From positions 1 through 64,000 of the forward strand of contig CBDCUL010000011.1 in NCBI GenBank assembly GCA_965222855.1: a stretch of DNA of 64,000 bases. The letters are read 5' to 3'. A program made the position numbers and the translations under genes. How positions within the stretch are numbered: position 1 is the stretch's first letter; every line of letters starts with the position of its first letter. Below, piece by piece: positions 34,138-45,197 of this stretch. The notes beneath the pieces are model-generated. The model was not told the origin of the DNA. It was given only the letters and a program-made list of their open reading frames with translations, and made no database searches. Origin of the DNA: JABABV01 sp965222855. Lineage in GTDB: Bacteria > Bacillota_I > Bacilli_A > Mycoplasmatales > JABABV01.

Positions 34138-34989
34138 TTAATTTGTTCATATACAGTGGGGACTAAAACTCATTTTTAAATTTGATAAAGCTATATCATA
34201 ATTATCTGATACCGTTCCTCAATGCGTAGAATAAAAATCTGTACTCGCTCATCAATAATATCCAATGTGAATTTGATTATGATTATTTGTTCCATATTTA
34301 TTTTTTTGAGATAGTCCACTATCACTATCATAATATGCTGATCGTGCTTTTCAATGATCCCAATATGTTCCTGTATTATTTTCTCAATCATTATGAATTT
34401 CAAGGCAATTGTTGCTATTGGAGTTATTGGATAAATCCATTTCAACCCATTCATCTGAAGACCATTGAAGATTTTTAAAATGTTTATAATCGTATTGCTC
34501 ATTTATTTTAATAGTATAAGAAATATCAACTGTATAATAAATCATTTGATATTTACTATAATTTACATTAGCCGGATCTCCTGCATGATTTATATAAAAA
34601 TCATTAACTCTATCATGCATTTTTGATAATTGCTTATCATAATTAAGAATTAATGATTTATGATCACTATGAGTTTCACTTTTATATGTTGCTGTTTCAA
34701 AATTATGGATATTACCATTATAATCTGATACTTTGAACCCATCGAATAATCCTGATGGTTCTTCCGATATAATAATTGGCATTGGTTGAGATGGGTCATA
34801 ATTAGGTGTCGGCCCATCATTTATAGTTTTAATAAATGATGAAGAATTCATTATTTTCATACTAACCGTTCTATTAGATATAATAGATATATGACTTATT
34901 GAATTTAATTTTGTGATATTATGATTAGGAATATTCAATAATAAACTTATAAATATTGGAGTGCCGATTAAAAAATTTATATTTTTCAT
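34138..34989 (-). CDS. Secreted protein, 283 aa, unrecognised
   Basis: Signal-like N-terminus (NINFLIGTPIFISLLLNI) without a lipobox. The mature part has GLFDGFKVSDYNGNIHNFE near residue 85, a beta-rich centre (MIYYTVDISYTIKINE), a Trp-rich block (LQWSSDEWVEMDL, TYWDHWKARSAYY, YYWWASTDFYSTHWG) and a final CIWTN. Co-transcribed with the 558-residue secreted protein 23 bases downstream. The two genes look unlike the lipoprotein families around them and could be a functional pair. Family not recognised. Confidence 0.75.
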
Positions 34990-35202
34990 TTTTAAACTTA
35001 CCCATTCTTAAATTTTGTTCAAATGTCTATTTTTATATTTTATACTAATGTGGATGTGGTTGATTTTTAACCATTATTTTAGATTTATATTTTTTAATTA
35101 AAAAATAATTATACCATATAAACCTTTAATTAAAAGATTATTTTTCAAAATATTAATTTTTTAATTTAAATAATATATACACTAATTAGAAATGAATAAT
35201 AT

Positions 35203-35238
35203 AAAAAACAATGTTGTTTTAAACAACATTGTTTTTTT
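35203..35238 (-). terminator. Intrinsic terminator of the str operon
   Basis: Perfect arms AAAAAACAATGTTGTTT (35203-35219) and its complement (35221-35237), 30 bases past the tuf stop. Confidence 0.9.
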
Positions 35239-35267
35239 ATATTAATGATTTAAAATTCAGCGTTTAA

Positions 35268-36452
35268 TTATTTAATAATTTCAACGATTGATCCAGCACC
35301 GACAGTACGGCCACCTTCACGAATAGAGAATTTTGTCCCTTTTTCGATTGCAACTGGGGCAATTAAATTAATAATTACTTCAGTGTTATCGCCAGGCATA
35401 ACCATTTCTACGCCACTTGGTAATTCAATTGAACCAGTTACATCAGATGTACGGAAATAGAATTGTGGACGGTAGTTTCCGAAGAATGGCGTATGACGGC
35501 CACCTTCTTCTTTTTTAAGCGCATAAATTTGAGCTTTGAAAGAAATATGTGGTGTGATTGAGCCAGGTTTACAAATAACTTGACCTCTTTGAATTTGTTC
35601 ACGGTTAATTCCACGTAATAATGCACCGACATTGTCGCCAGCTTGAGCATAATCTAGTAATTTACGAAACATTTCAATCCCAGTAATGATTGTTTTTTTA
35701 GTTTCACCGAAACCAACAATTGCTACTTCGTAACCAATTTTAACTGATCCACGTTCAACGCGGCCAGTCGCAACAGTTCCACGACCAGTAATTGTGAAGA
35801 CATCTTCAACAGCTAATAATAAAGGTTTTTCAGTATCACGAACTGGAGTTGGGATATAACTATCCACAGCTGCCATTAGTTCAATGATTTTCGCTTCTCA
35901 TTTAGCTTCTCCTTCTAATGCTTTTAGCGCTGAACCACGAATAACAGGTGCGTTATCGCCATCAAAGTCATAAGCAGTTAGTAAGTCACGAACTTCCATT
36001 TCAACTAGGTCTAATAATTCTTCATCATCAACCATGTCACATTTATTTAAAAATACAACGATTTTTGGAACTCCAACTTGACGTGATAATAAAATATGTT
36101 CACGTGTTTGAGGAATTGGTCCATCAGTTGCCGCAACAACTAAGATAGCACCATCCATTTGGGCAGCACCAGTAATCATGTTTTTAACATAATCGGCATG
36201 TCCTGGACAATCAACGTGGGCATAATGACGTGCAGCTGTTTCATATTCAACGTGAGCTGTATTAATTGTAATACCACGTTCTTTTTCTTCAGGCGCAGCA
36301 TCAATTGCTGAGTAGTTCATTGCTTTTGCGAATCCACTTTTTGCTAAAACAGTTGTAATTGCTGCTGTTAGCGTTGTTTTACCATGATCAACATGTCCGA
36401 TAGTCCCGATATTAACATGGGGCTTCGAGCGATCAAATTTTTCTTTTGCCAT
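35268..36452 (-). CDS. tuf: Elongation factor Tu
   Basis: A complete 394-residue EF-Tu, which delivers aminoacyl-tRNA to the ribosome using GTP. The G1 loop GHVDHGKTT is near residue 18-26, DCPGH near 80, NKCD near 135, and the barrel domains include TGRGTVATGRVERG and the C-terminal GGRTVGAGSIVEIIK. The Trp in EAKWEAKI is encoded by TGA at 35895-35897, direct evidence for the alternative code. Strong ACGGAGGTC ribosome site. The 126-base gap from fusA contains TATAAT-like boxes, so tuf may also have its own promoter. The gene is intact in the sequence as given. Confidence 0.98.
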
Positions 36453-36578
36453 TTTTCTGACCTCCGTAATTTTATTCTTATTTAAAATATTTTAGATACA
36501 ACATTTATGGATAAATTATAGCATTAAAATTATAATATTGTATAGCATAAATGTATTGTTCTTTAAATTAATTATTAA

Positions 36579-38650
36579 TTATTTTTTACGATCAGCAATA
36601 ATTTTTTCCGAAATACTTTTCGGAGCTGCTTGGTAACGTTCAAATAACATTGTATAAGTTCCGCGACCTTGCGTGAAAGAACGTAATTCTGTAGCGTAAC
36701 CAAACATTTCTGATAATGGAACTTCCGCTTGCGTAACTTTAGCGTTACCACGTTGTTCACTACCAACAATTTGTCCACGACGTGAAGATAAGTCACCCAT
36801 AACATCACCAAAGTAATCTTCTGGAGCTACAACTTCAACTTTCATAATTGGTTCTAATAGAACTGGATTACATTTTTTAACAGCTTCTCTTAATGCAAGT
36901 GAAGCAGCAATTTTATAAGCCATTTCTGATGAATCGACATCATGATATGATCCGTCGAATAATGTTGCTTTAACATCAATCATTGGATAACCTGCTAGTT
37001 GACCATTATCAAGTGCAGCAATTAAACCAGCTTTAACTGATCCAATATATTCACGTGGTACACGTCCTCCAACAACTTTATCAATAAATTCAAACCCTTT
37101 ATCTTTATTTGGTTCAAACTTGATGACTACGTGTCCGTATTGTCCACGTCCACCAGATTGTTTAATGTATTTACCTTCAACATCAGCAGTTGTTGTTAAT
37201 GTTTCACGATATGAAACTTGTGGTTCACCAACATTAGCTGCTACTTTGAATTCACGTTTCAAACGATCAACGATAATATCTAGATGTAATTCACCCATAC
37301 CAGCAATGATTGTTTGTCCGGTTTCAACATTAGTAAAAGTTTTGAATGTTGGATCTTCTTCCGCCAATTTTTGTAATGCAATTGACATTCTTTCTTGATC
37401 CGCTTTTGTTTTTGGCTCAAGCGCTAAAGAAATAACTGGTTCTGGAAAGACCATTGATTCTAAAATGATTGAATTTTTCATATCACATAATGTATCACCA
37501 GTTGTTGTTGCTTTTAAACCAACAGCAGCGGCGATATCTCCAGCATAAACACAATCGATTTCAGCACGATTATTGGCATGCATCTGTAAGATACGTCCAA
37601 TACGTTCTTTTTTCTCTTTTGTAGAGTTTAAAACATATGAACCTTTATTAAGAATTCCTGAGTAAACTCGGAAAAATGTTAATTTCCCAACGAAGGGATC
37701 AGTCATAATTTTAAAAGCTAATGCTGCAAATGGAGCACTATCATCAGCGTCACGAGTTCCTTCTTCGCCATTTGGTAAGATACCAGTAATGGCATCGATC
37801 TCAAGTGGTGAAGGTAAGTAATCAATAACGGCATCTAATAAAAGTTTAACCCCTTTATTTTTGAATGCTGTTCCACAGATTACTGGGAAAAATTGTGATG
37901 TTAATGTAGCCATACGAATGGCATTTTTAATTTCTTTGATTGAAACTTCTTGACCATCTAAATATTTAGTGATTAATGCTTCATCAAATTCTGAAACTGC
38001 TTCAATTAAATTAGTACGAGCTGCTTTAGCTTCTTCAAGCATCTTAGCAGGAATCGGAATTTCAGAAAATATTTCATCAGGCTGACCATCAAAATGGTAT
38101 GCTTTCATTTCGACTAAATCAATAATTCCGTCAAAATCATTTTCTGCTCCAATTGGTAATTGGATCGGAACAGCATGTGCTCCTAAACGATCAGCAATTG
38201 TTTTAACTGAATAATTAAAGTCAGCCCCGATTTTATCCATTTTATTAACGAATACAATTCGAGGAACTTTATAAAGTTGTTGCTTGTCTTCAAACTGTTT
38301 CAGTTTGTGGTTCAACACCAGATTGAGCATCTAGTACTGCAACAGCACCATCTAATACACGGAGTGAGCGTTCCACTTCAACAGTGAAATCAACATGTCC
38401 TGGCGTATCAATAATGTTAACACGATGTTCGTGTCAGAAAGCTGTTGTTGCTGCTGATGTAATTGTAATTCCACGTTCTTGTTCTTGAGCCATTCAATCC
38501 ATTTGTGATTCACCCAGTATGTGTTTCACCAATTTTATGAATTTTTCCAGTATGGAATAAAATACGTTCAGTAGTTGTTGTTTTTCCGGCATCAATATGT
38601 GCCATGATTCCAATATTACGCGTTTTGTCTAAGCTATATTTACGAGCCAT
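36579..38650 (-). CDS. fusA: Elongation factor G, with two one-base insertions as given
   Basis: EF-G moves tRNA and mRNA through the ribosome. Start ATG 38648-38650 ([21 protein letters not shown]1 loop AHIDAGKTT), three bases after the rpsG stop. The frame breaks twice: after GETHTG, where the CCC run 38513-38515 has one base too many, and after VWRQATT, where the AAA run 38273-38275 has one too many. Between them the middle frame reads [38 protein letters not shown] and [11 protein letters not shown]; after the second, [14 protein letters not shown] continues to the normal end. Without the two bases the protein is 689 residues, the usual length. As the gene is essential, sequence error is the most likely explanation. 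Confidence 0.93.
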
Positions 38651-38653
38651 TGC

Positions 38654-39121
38654 TTATCAACGATAATGTGCGAATGCTTTATTAGCTTCCGCCATACGGT
38701 GGATGTCTTCTTTTTTCTTAACTGACCCACCAGTACCGTTAGCTGCATCGATAATTTCGTTAGCTAAACGATCTGCCATTGTTTTTTCATTACGTAAACG
38801 CGCGTAGCGGATTAACCATCTTAAACCTAAAGTTTGACGACGATCTCCTGATACTTCAATTGGTACTTGGTAATTTGCTCCACCAATACGACGAACTTTT
38901 AGTTCTAATTGGGGCATTATGTTATTAATCGCTGCATTAAATACTTCGATTGGTTGCTTTTCAGTTTTTGCTTGAATTTTATCAAAAGCAGAATATAAAA
39001 TACGTTGTGCTAAACCTTTTTTTCCATCTTTCATAATATTGTTAATTACTTTCGTAACAACTTTTGAATTATAAACGGGATCAGGTAATACACTGCGTTT
39101 TTCGGCTTTACTTCTTCTCAT
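38654..39121 (-). CDS. rpsG: Ribosomal protein S7
   Basis: 155 residues, the standard length: MRRSKAEKRSVLPDP start, RIGGANYQVPIEV centre, and C-terminal AFAHYRW, whose Trp is TGA (38657-38659) followed by TAA. S7 binds the 3' major domain of 16S rRNA and nucleates assembly of the 30S head. AAGGAG ribosome site upstream. Second gene of the str operon, and intact. Confidence 0.98.
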
Positions 39122-39193
39122 GAAAAACTCCTTTCAATTTTAGTTTTTATTAAGTTTTTACTTAAATTTTAATCTAGTTATATATTGAATATA

Positions 39194-39616
39194 TTAAAGG
39201 TAATTATTTTTAGCTCTTTTAGTTCCGTATAATGAACGTGATTGTTTACGTCCTTCAACTCCGGATGCATCAAGTGTTCCACGAATTACATGGTATCTAA
39301 CTCCAGGTAAATCTTTCACACGGCCTCCACGAATTAATACAACACTATGTTCTTGTAAATTGTGTCCTTCTCCGGGAATATAAGCAGTAACTTCCATTCC
39401 GTTTGTTAAACGAATACGTGCATACTTACGTAGTGCTGAATTCGGTTTTTTCGGTGTCATTGTTGCGACACGTACACATACACCACGTTTTTGAGGTGCT
39501 GACATAGTAGTGATTTTTTTCTTTAATGAATTAAATCCTCTGTTTAAGGCAGGTGCTTTAGACTTATAGTTTTTTGAAGCACGAGGTTTCTTAACTAACT
39601 GGTTGATTGTTGGCAT
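39194..39616 (-). CDS. rpsL: Ribosomal protein S12
   Basis: 140 residues beginning MPTINQLVKKPR. I chose ATG 39614-39616 because it matches the family start and has a GGAGG ribosome site; a longer frame upstream to 39730 is spurious. S12 lies at the decoding centre. The TPKKPNSALRK and GGRVKDLPGVRYH stretches, where streptomycin-resistance changes occur in other bacteria, have the usual residues. First gene of the rpsL-rpsG-fusA-tuf operon. Confidence 0.98.
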   Translation of the reverse strand: MPTINQLVKKPRASKNYKSKAPALNRGFNSLKKKITTMSAPQKRGVCVRVATMTPKKPNSALRKYARIRLTNGMEVTAYIPGEGHNLQEHSVVLIRGGRVKDLPGVRYHVIRGTLDASGVEGRKQSRSLYGTKRAKNNYL

Positions 39617-39760
39617 TCTTAGGATTGCCTCCTTCTTTTTGAAATTTAGGAATATTTGATTTGCTAATCGAATGTAATTATGGCTCTTAGATATAGCGCA
39701 TAAAAATTTATGTGAATATTGATATTTCAATCATATCGGATATTCCATAAATGTCTAACT

Positions 39761-39790
39761 ATTTTACTACAACTACCCCGGTCGTGTCAA
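39761..39790 (-). promoter_or_regulatory. Promoter of the str operon
   Basis: On the minus strand a perfect -35 TTGACA (39785-39790) and a -10 TAAAAT (39761-39766) are separated by 18 bases that include an unusual CCGGGG stretch. It lies 145 bases upstream of rpsL and is the best promoter match in the window. Confidence 0.75.
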
Positions 39791-40094
39791 GCAGTTTAAT
39801 TAATCAATAATTTAGTTTAATTCAACTGCTTGATAATTATCTGAGATCTTTTGATAAATCATCAATGGTAGTGGGGAAATTAAGGTTTTATGTGTATGAG
39901 TCTTATATATAATAATGCGTTAATTTATAAGTGTTTTATTTAGTGATTTATTTATTTAACTTTAATCTAAAACTAAACACTATTATATAATACTATCCCC
40001 TATTTATAATTATATAACATTTCAAGTTTGATTGATGACAATATTGTTCGTTGGTTTTGTTATACAATAGGTTAGCTACTCTAAATTAATGATT

Positions 40095-40130
40095 AAAAAA
40101 ATAACTACTTATATTAGTAGTTATTTTTTA
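40095..40130 (-). terminator. Intrinsic terminator of the 525-aa lipoprotein gene
   Basis: Arms AAAAAAATAACTACT (40095-40109) and AGTAGTTATTTTTTA (40116-40130), 18 bases past the stop at 40148. Confidence 0.85.
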
Positions 40131-40147
40131 AATTACGATATCATTAT

Positions 40148-41725
40148 TTAATCGTGTGTTATTGATGATAATATAAAGTCTGATGCAGAATTTGTAACAT
40201 TATTAAAAGTTATCGTAAATAATAAATGTAGTGTTATATCATCGTAAGTAAATGAACCATATGGTTGTTGATTAAATACAGGTTTTGTTTGTGGGTTTGG
40301 TATTAATACTCAATTTGATACAGCTAATTGTTTTATTTGATCAGTTTTATTATAATTATAATGTCATAAATTAAATGTCGTATTGCTACCATAAGTTCCA
40401 CTACTACCACTTTTTGTATATTGTTTGAAATTATTTCCAAATTTTGCTAAATTAGATATATTGTCAGCATTGGTTTTTCAATCATTTTTATAAGTAGTTG
40501 CATTTATTGATTTAAAATTAGATAATTTTCAATCACTAATTTGATATTTTTGATTTGTGCTATCTTGTTTAATGCTAATTGCACAAGTAAAATTAGTTAA
40601 TTTGTTTTTAGGATCTTGTTCAGTATAAAACATTAAATTATACGTTAGCGCGCAATACTCGATTACTTGACTATTAGTAATAGTTTTCGTAATTTGTCTA
40701 ACTGGTAATCCTAATTGCACCATTTGGGTATTTTTATTAGTGCTAAATGTTGCTGGTAGATTAGTAATCTTATTATTATTAATAGTTTCCTTAGTAATAA
40801 TATTTACTAATTTTTCTTGTGTTGCAGATTGATAAAAATTAAGAGTGTTATTAGTTGTATTTAATGGAGCAACTTTAGTTGCTACTCAATTTGGACTTGC
40901 AAAAGTTTTATTATCAGTTTTGGTTCAAGTTGCTTTTAAAGTAACTTGTTTTGGTTCAGACCCAAAAACAACAATTGTTTTTGTGACTGAATGATTAGTT
41001 TTATCAAGTACATAATTAAGTGTCTCAATGTTGTTGTCTGCAATATTTAGTGATTTAATATTAACTGATTTAGTATTATTGCTAGCTTTTATTAATGTTG
41101 TAGAATTAGCTTCTCATTTAGTATAATTTTTAAAAACTGTTCAATCATTAATACTGGGGTTTGTTTTTTGAGCATAATTGTCTATTCAATTAAAAGCATT
41201 ATATGTTTTTCCACTATCAGTTTTAGCATTAAAACTCATCACTAGATTCATTTCAGTTATTAATCCTTTAGAATTATTTCTAGGACTATATTGTGGGAAT
41301 GCCACATCTCACATATCAATTACTGAAATATTAAATGTTGAAGTTTTTTTATCAAAAATTAATGGTTTAGTAATAACTAATTGGTTTGGAGTAACTGGTG
41401 AATTATAAGGTTGGTTACGAAATTCTGGATTATTAGCTTTCATTTTTCAAGATTTTGGAGTAGCTTTATAAACTTCAGTATGTTTAACCTCTTTAGGATT
41501 GAGAGAGTGTTTGGGATGCGTAACAATATTAAAAACATTATTAGCTAAATTCTTAACGTTGTCACTATCTTTAGATACTTTAGCTTGAAATCCACTAAAT
41601 CCTTTGGCGGTAGTTGGGTCCCCGTTGCTTAAACCGTTGTTAGACCCACAACTAGTCATGCCTAAAATAATGGGTGTTATAATACTTAATGTTAGTAATG
41701 GTTGTCAGATTTTTTTCAATTTCAT
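40148..41725 (-). CDS. Large lipoprotein, 525 aa
   Basis: Lipobox Cys26 (GMTSC). Paralogue of the gene at 52981-54516, sharing order and landmarks: KGFSGFQAKV after the lipobox, SVIDMWDVAFPQY near residue 140, NAKTDSGKTYNAFNW near 170, two immunoglobulin-like beta-rich segments (VVFGSEPKQVTLKATW), YQISDWKLSNFKS near 405 and a C-terminal FTYDDITLHLLFTITFNNV. The FTYDD..LHLLFTITFN ending is the signature of the pair. Function unknown; cell-surface location expected. It is divergent from the plus-strand gene at 41873. Confidence 0.85.
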
Positions 41726-41872
41726 AATATTACATCCTTAATTTTCTATTCTTATTTTTGTAATTATATGATATATTTATATTAAAATAATCTAATTTAA
41801 TAAAATAATCTATTAAACATTATACCATAAAGATATTCGTATCTAAACAGTATCGAAAAAGGAGCAGTAATA

Positions 41873-42988
41873 ATGGTAACTATTATTGGTAATGGCTTAT
41901 TTTGTCATTTTTTTAATCATCAAAAATATCAAAAAGATTTAGATCAATCTAAAACTTTTTTAGAATATCGTCAAAATGGTGGTATTAATTGAGGAGCTTC
42001 ACGAAATAATTTTATTAATCAAGGTGAAAGCGATGGTTATTTAAATGATGGTCAAAGTCATCGTTTGTTTTTTAAAAATAGTTTTTCAACAATGTATGTC
42101 AAAAAAATGATGTTTGGTAATCAAGAATTATTACTACCAGTAATTATTGAGCGTCTCTTAGAAAAAGAATCGCTTGATTGAGAATGACATATTCAACAAA
42201 TCAAAGACCCAACAGTTGATTGATTTGTTGATAACCAATTTATTATTTTAGTACGTAATCACAAATTAAAATTAGCTTATTTAATTAGTACGAAAGTTCG
42301 TCAAAAATTTATTGATTTTAAATATCAAAAAGTTGCTTATCAAAATGATTATAATAACAACATCAAAATTAAAACAACTGATAAAAATAAAATTATTAAT
42401 TGAATTAAATATGCTTTATTAATTATGAATACTGTTTATGAATTTTATCGTTATACTTATCTTTATCAACAAAAAACTTTTGATAACTTTCCCAAATTAT
42501 TACAAAAACAATGAAATAATTATGCCACTTTATTTTTAGTAGATTATTTAACTGTTTTTAGTTTTAATTATTTTCCTGAAGCATTTGGTAATGTTAATCA
42601 CCAAATCGCTAATCAAGAGGCAGTTAATTCCCAAATGCTTCATGGTTTTTTAAATCAACAAGATTCCCAAATGAAATTAGATAATTATAATTGCTGAGAA
42701 AATAATCACAACAATTATCAAACGCTATGATTAAAAATCAAAGAAAATCAAAATCCAGTTGTTGAAATTAATTTATTTGCACTTAACCCTAAACATGACC
42801 AACCACTATTTTATCAATTGAAAGATTTATTAAAAGCTAGTCAGCAAACATTAAAAATTAATTATTATTATTATCACATTGATGAAATTGTTTTATTGAA
42901 AGCATTATTTAAAAAAATTAAAATGCCGAATGTGATTTTTAATTTTTTAGAAAGTAATAGTGTCTGAAATAAAAAACAGTCGTTTTAA
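41873..42988 (+). CDS. Cytosolic protein of unknown function, 371 aa
   Basis: Plus-strand gene with a good AAAAGGAGC ribosome site and TGA Trp codons (WGASRNNF, DWEWHIQQ). No signal peptide or transmembrane segment, unlike almost everything around it. Features are an N-terminal MVTIIGNGLFCHFF, a basic Lys-rich middle (RNHKLKLAYLISTKVRQKF), aromatic-rich YEFYRYTYLYQQ, and a C-terminal NPKHDQPLFYQLKDLL. I do not recognise the family. The stop codon lies inside the left arm of the terminator at 42971. It is divergent from the 525-residue lipoprotein gene. Confidence 0.75.
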
Positions 42989-43004
42989 AACGACTGTTTT
43001 TTAT
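42971..43004. terminator. Bidirectional terminator between convergent genes
   Basis: Perfect arms AAAAAACAGTCGTTTT (42971-42986) and AAAACGACTGTTTTTT (42987-43002). It overlaps the last codons of the plus-strand gene and lies 84 bases beyond the stop of the minus-strand gene. Confidence 0.85.
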
Positions 43005-43087
43005 TTTTGATGATTTTCTAAAAGATATTTTATTGTAATGTTAAAGTATTTTTATAAAAATTAATAATTTTAGTGATTTTAAGTCGT

Positions 43088-45157
43088 TTAATTAATATCA
43101 GTGATAATTCCTCCAAATGATATAAAATACGAAGATATATTAATCGGTTTGACTGGCACTATTGATGTGTCAAATACTCGATCAATATAAAATAAACCAC
43201 CACTAGTAATTGCTTTTTTAGATGTATCACTAACTTTATAAAAAGTTAGTTGATAACTTACTTCGCCAAAATGCAAAGGATCAAATCCACCATGGGCATG
43301 GCCCCCAGTTGCATTATATGAATATGATTTTTCATCAACTGAACAACCTAATAGGTTATAATCAGTATTTTGAAATAACGCTGCTAATTTTGGTAATACG
43401 CTATTATTATTTACGGTAGCAAGATAGTAATTATAAATTGATCTTACTAGCATTATATTAACTGTTGGATCACTATTAGATTTAGTTAAAATTTTTTCAA
43501 TTTCATTATCTCAATGATATGGAATTGGTGCTGGTTGATTAGAAGAAATCACAAAATTAGACATACTCAAATCATTATTACCAGTTTGTGTTAAAGTAAC
43601 ATTTAATTTATACGTATTTGGTGATGTTGCTAAATTAGCTGAAATTACGTAATTCAAAATATGATGAATGTCATCTGGCTTATTTATTAAAGTTGCACTA
43701 AATATGTATTCACCACCAGTATCATCACTATCAAGAATTACTTTTCAAGCAGGAGGAAAATTTTTCGCATTTTTAAAATGATTTAATAAATCAATCATTT
43801 TAATTGTTGTATTAGCATCATTACTCGCTCAAGCGGATGCTTGATCTTGAAATTTAGCTCATGGATAAGCTGCCTCGGTGCTGAATTTTCAACTATTACT
43901 TTCGCCATTAGCTCCATTTTCACCATAAACAAAAACTTGATTATGACTATTTTTCTTAAATGTAATGCTCGCCATAACGAACAGTGGGTTATTTTTATCA
44001 GCGTGATTAACAACTCTGATAGTTAAAATATTATTAGCAGTATCACTTTCTAATGGTTCAAATGTACAATCTTTTAAATTTCAAGCTTTGGTTGTTGGAA
44101 ATTTTTGATTGATTGATTTGATTGCATAATTTTTTCACCCACTACCAGCAGTTGAGTGATCAGCAGCAGTTTTAAAATCACTAAAAGTATAATCTGGAGC
44201 AGTTCATTTACTTGCATCGTAAACAGTATTATTAAAATCAATCTTTAATGTAATAGTAGTACTAGTGTCGTATGTAATCGTATCTCCTTGTAAAAATACC
44301 ATTTTAAAAGTAATATTTTTTTTACCATCATCACTAAATTTAGAATTTTTAAGATCTAATTTTAAATCTATTTTATAAAAAGATTTAAAATTAATATTAA
44401 CACCAGCCATTGTTGATTTTTTAATAGTTTCGAAAGTTAGTGCTGGATGAGGTAGTCCGTCTGAAATATTTTCTACTGCAATTTTAAATTGTGAAAAAGT
44501 AAATGTTTTTGATGGTTGCGTTGAACAATATCAATCTTGGGTTGAATAAGCAGTGTTTTTAGAATATAGTGCTGTAAAAGTTGCTGTTTGATTTAATGAC
44601 TTAGAACTAATATTCATTATAACTGAATTATCATTATTAGTTGGGATTCCTTTTGTTAAATCACTAGCAACTAAATTGTCTCAACCTTCAGCTTTGGTAC
44701 GGGCGTATTTAATAATATTAATAGCACTTTCTTTTTCAGCCGCTTTTACAAAAGCGGTAAAAGTAGTTAGTGGGTGAGAATCTCTAGTACATGCTCAATT
44801 ATTAACTTTATATTCTTGATCTTTTGTATAAGTAGCTGTAAAAATAGCATCTTCTTGCAAAGAATTACTCGTAATTGTGACCGAAATTGTATTATCAGTC
44901 ATTGTAAAATTACTTTTTGTAAGATCGTTATCGACTAAGTTATGTCAACCTTTCGCTCCAGGAGATGCATTATTAACAATGTTAATTGATGATTCCGCCT
45001 TTGCTGCTTTAGTAAAATCAGCAAAAGAGAATTTTTTATTAGGTTTTTTAGAACCGCTATTATGACCACAACTACTTAAAATTACACTAGCGCTTGTCAG
45101 CGGTATTGCTGTTGTTGATATCATAATAACAATTTTAAATAATTTTTTTAGTTTCAT
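43088..45157 (-). CDS. Family-B modular lipoprotein 1, 689 aa
   Basis: Lipobox Cys30 (ILSSC). Two N-terminal ~85-residue modules (FADFTKAAKAESSINIVNNA..GW, ending NNWAC or QDWYC), then two unlike beta-rich modules (around residues 240-420, e.g. NINFKSFYKIDLKLDLK), a spacer, and the family-B C-terminal module with YNATGGHAHGG, FGEVSYQLTFY, AITSGGLFYIDR and final TDIN. Longest member of the family. The same architecture with the extra modules occurs in the genes at 56684 and 62125. ATG 45155-45157 aligns with the start of its neighbours; AAGGTGAG is the ribosome site. Confidence 0.85.
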
Positions 45158-45197
45158 TAGTTGCACTCACCTTTTTCATTAATAATAAAAGAATATT

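Larger units (their letters stand above)
39617..40147. other. Intergenic region upstream of rpsL
   Basis: About 530 bases without a gene. It contains the rpsL leader, the promoter at 39761-39790, an inverted repeat with arms CAAGCAGTT and AACTGCTTG (39788-39833) touching the -35 box, and the terminator of the lipoprotein gene to the right (40095-40130). The stretch 39840-40090 shows nothing I can identify. Confidence 0.6.

Noticed and set aside
34191..34502. Minus-strand frame of ~100 codons rich in Ile and Met
   Set aside because: It overlaps the 283-residue secreted protein in another frame and has low-complexity composition typical of shadow frames in AT-rich DNA.
37120..37398. Plus-strand frame of 92 codons
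   Set aside because: Antisense to a highly conserved part of fusA.
38273..38515. Programmed ribosomal frameshifting in fusA
   Set aside because: Two shifts at ordinary short runs without slippery heptamers or pausing structures, in a gene not known for recoding; sequence error is simpler.
39617..39730. N-terminal extension of S12
   Set aside because: The GGAGG ribosome site and family start match ATG 39614-39616; the upstream codons do not resemble any S12.
39840..40090. Possible tRNA or other RNA gene in the rpsL upstream gap
   Set aside because: No T-loop GTTCGA-type sequence, CCA end or cloverleaf stem pattern could be found; I see no RNA gene anywhere in the window.
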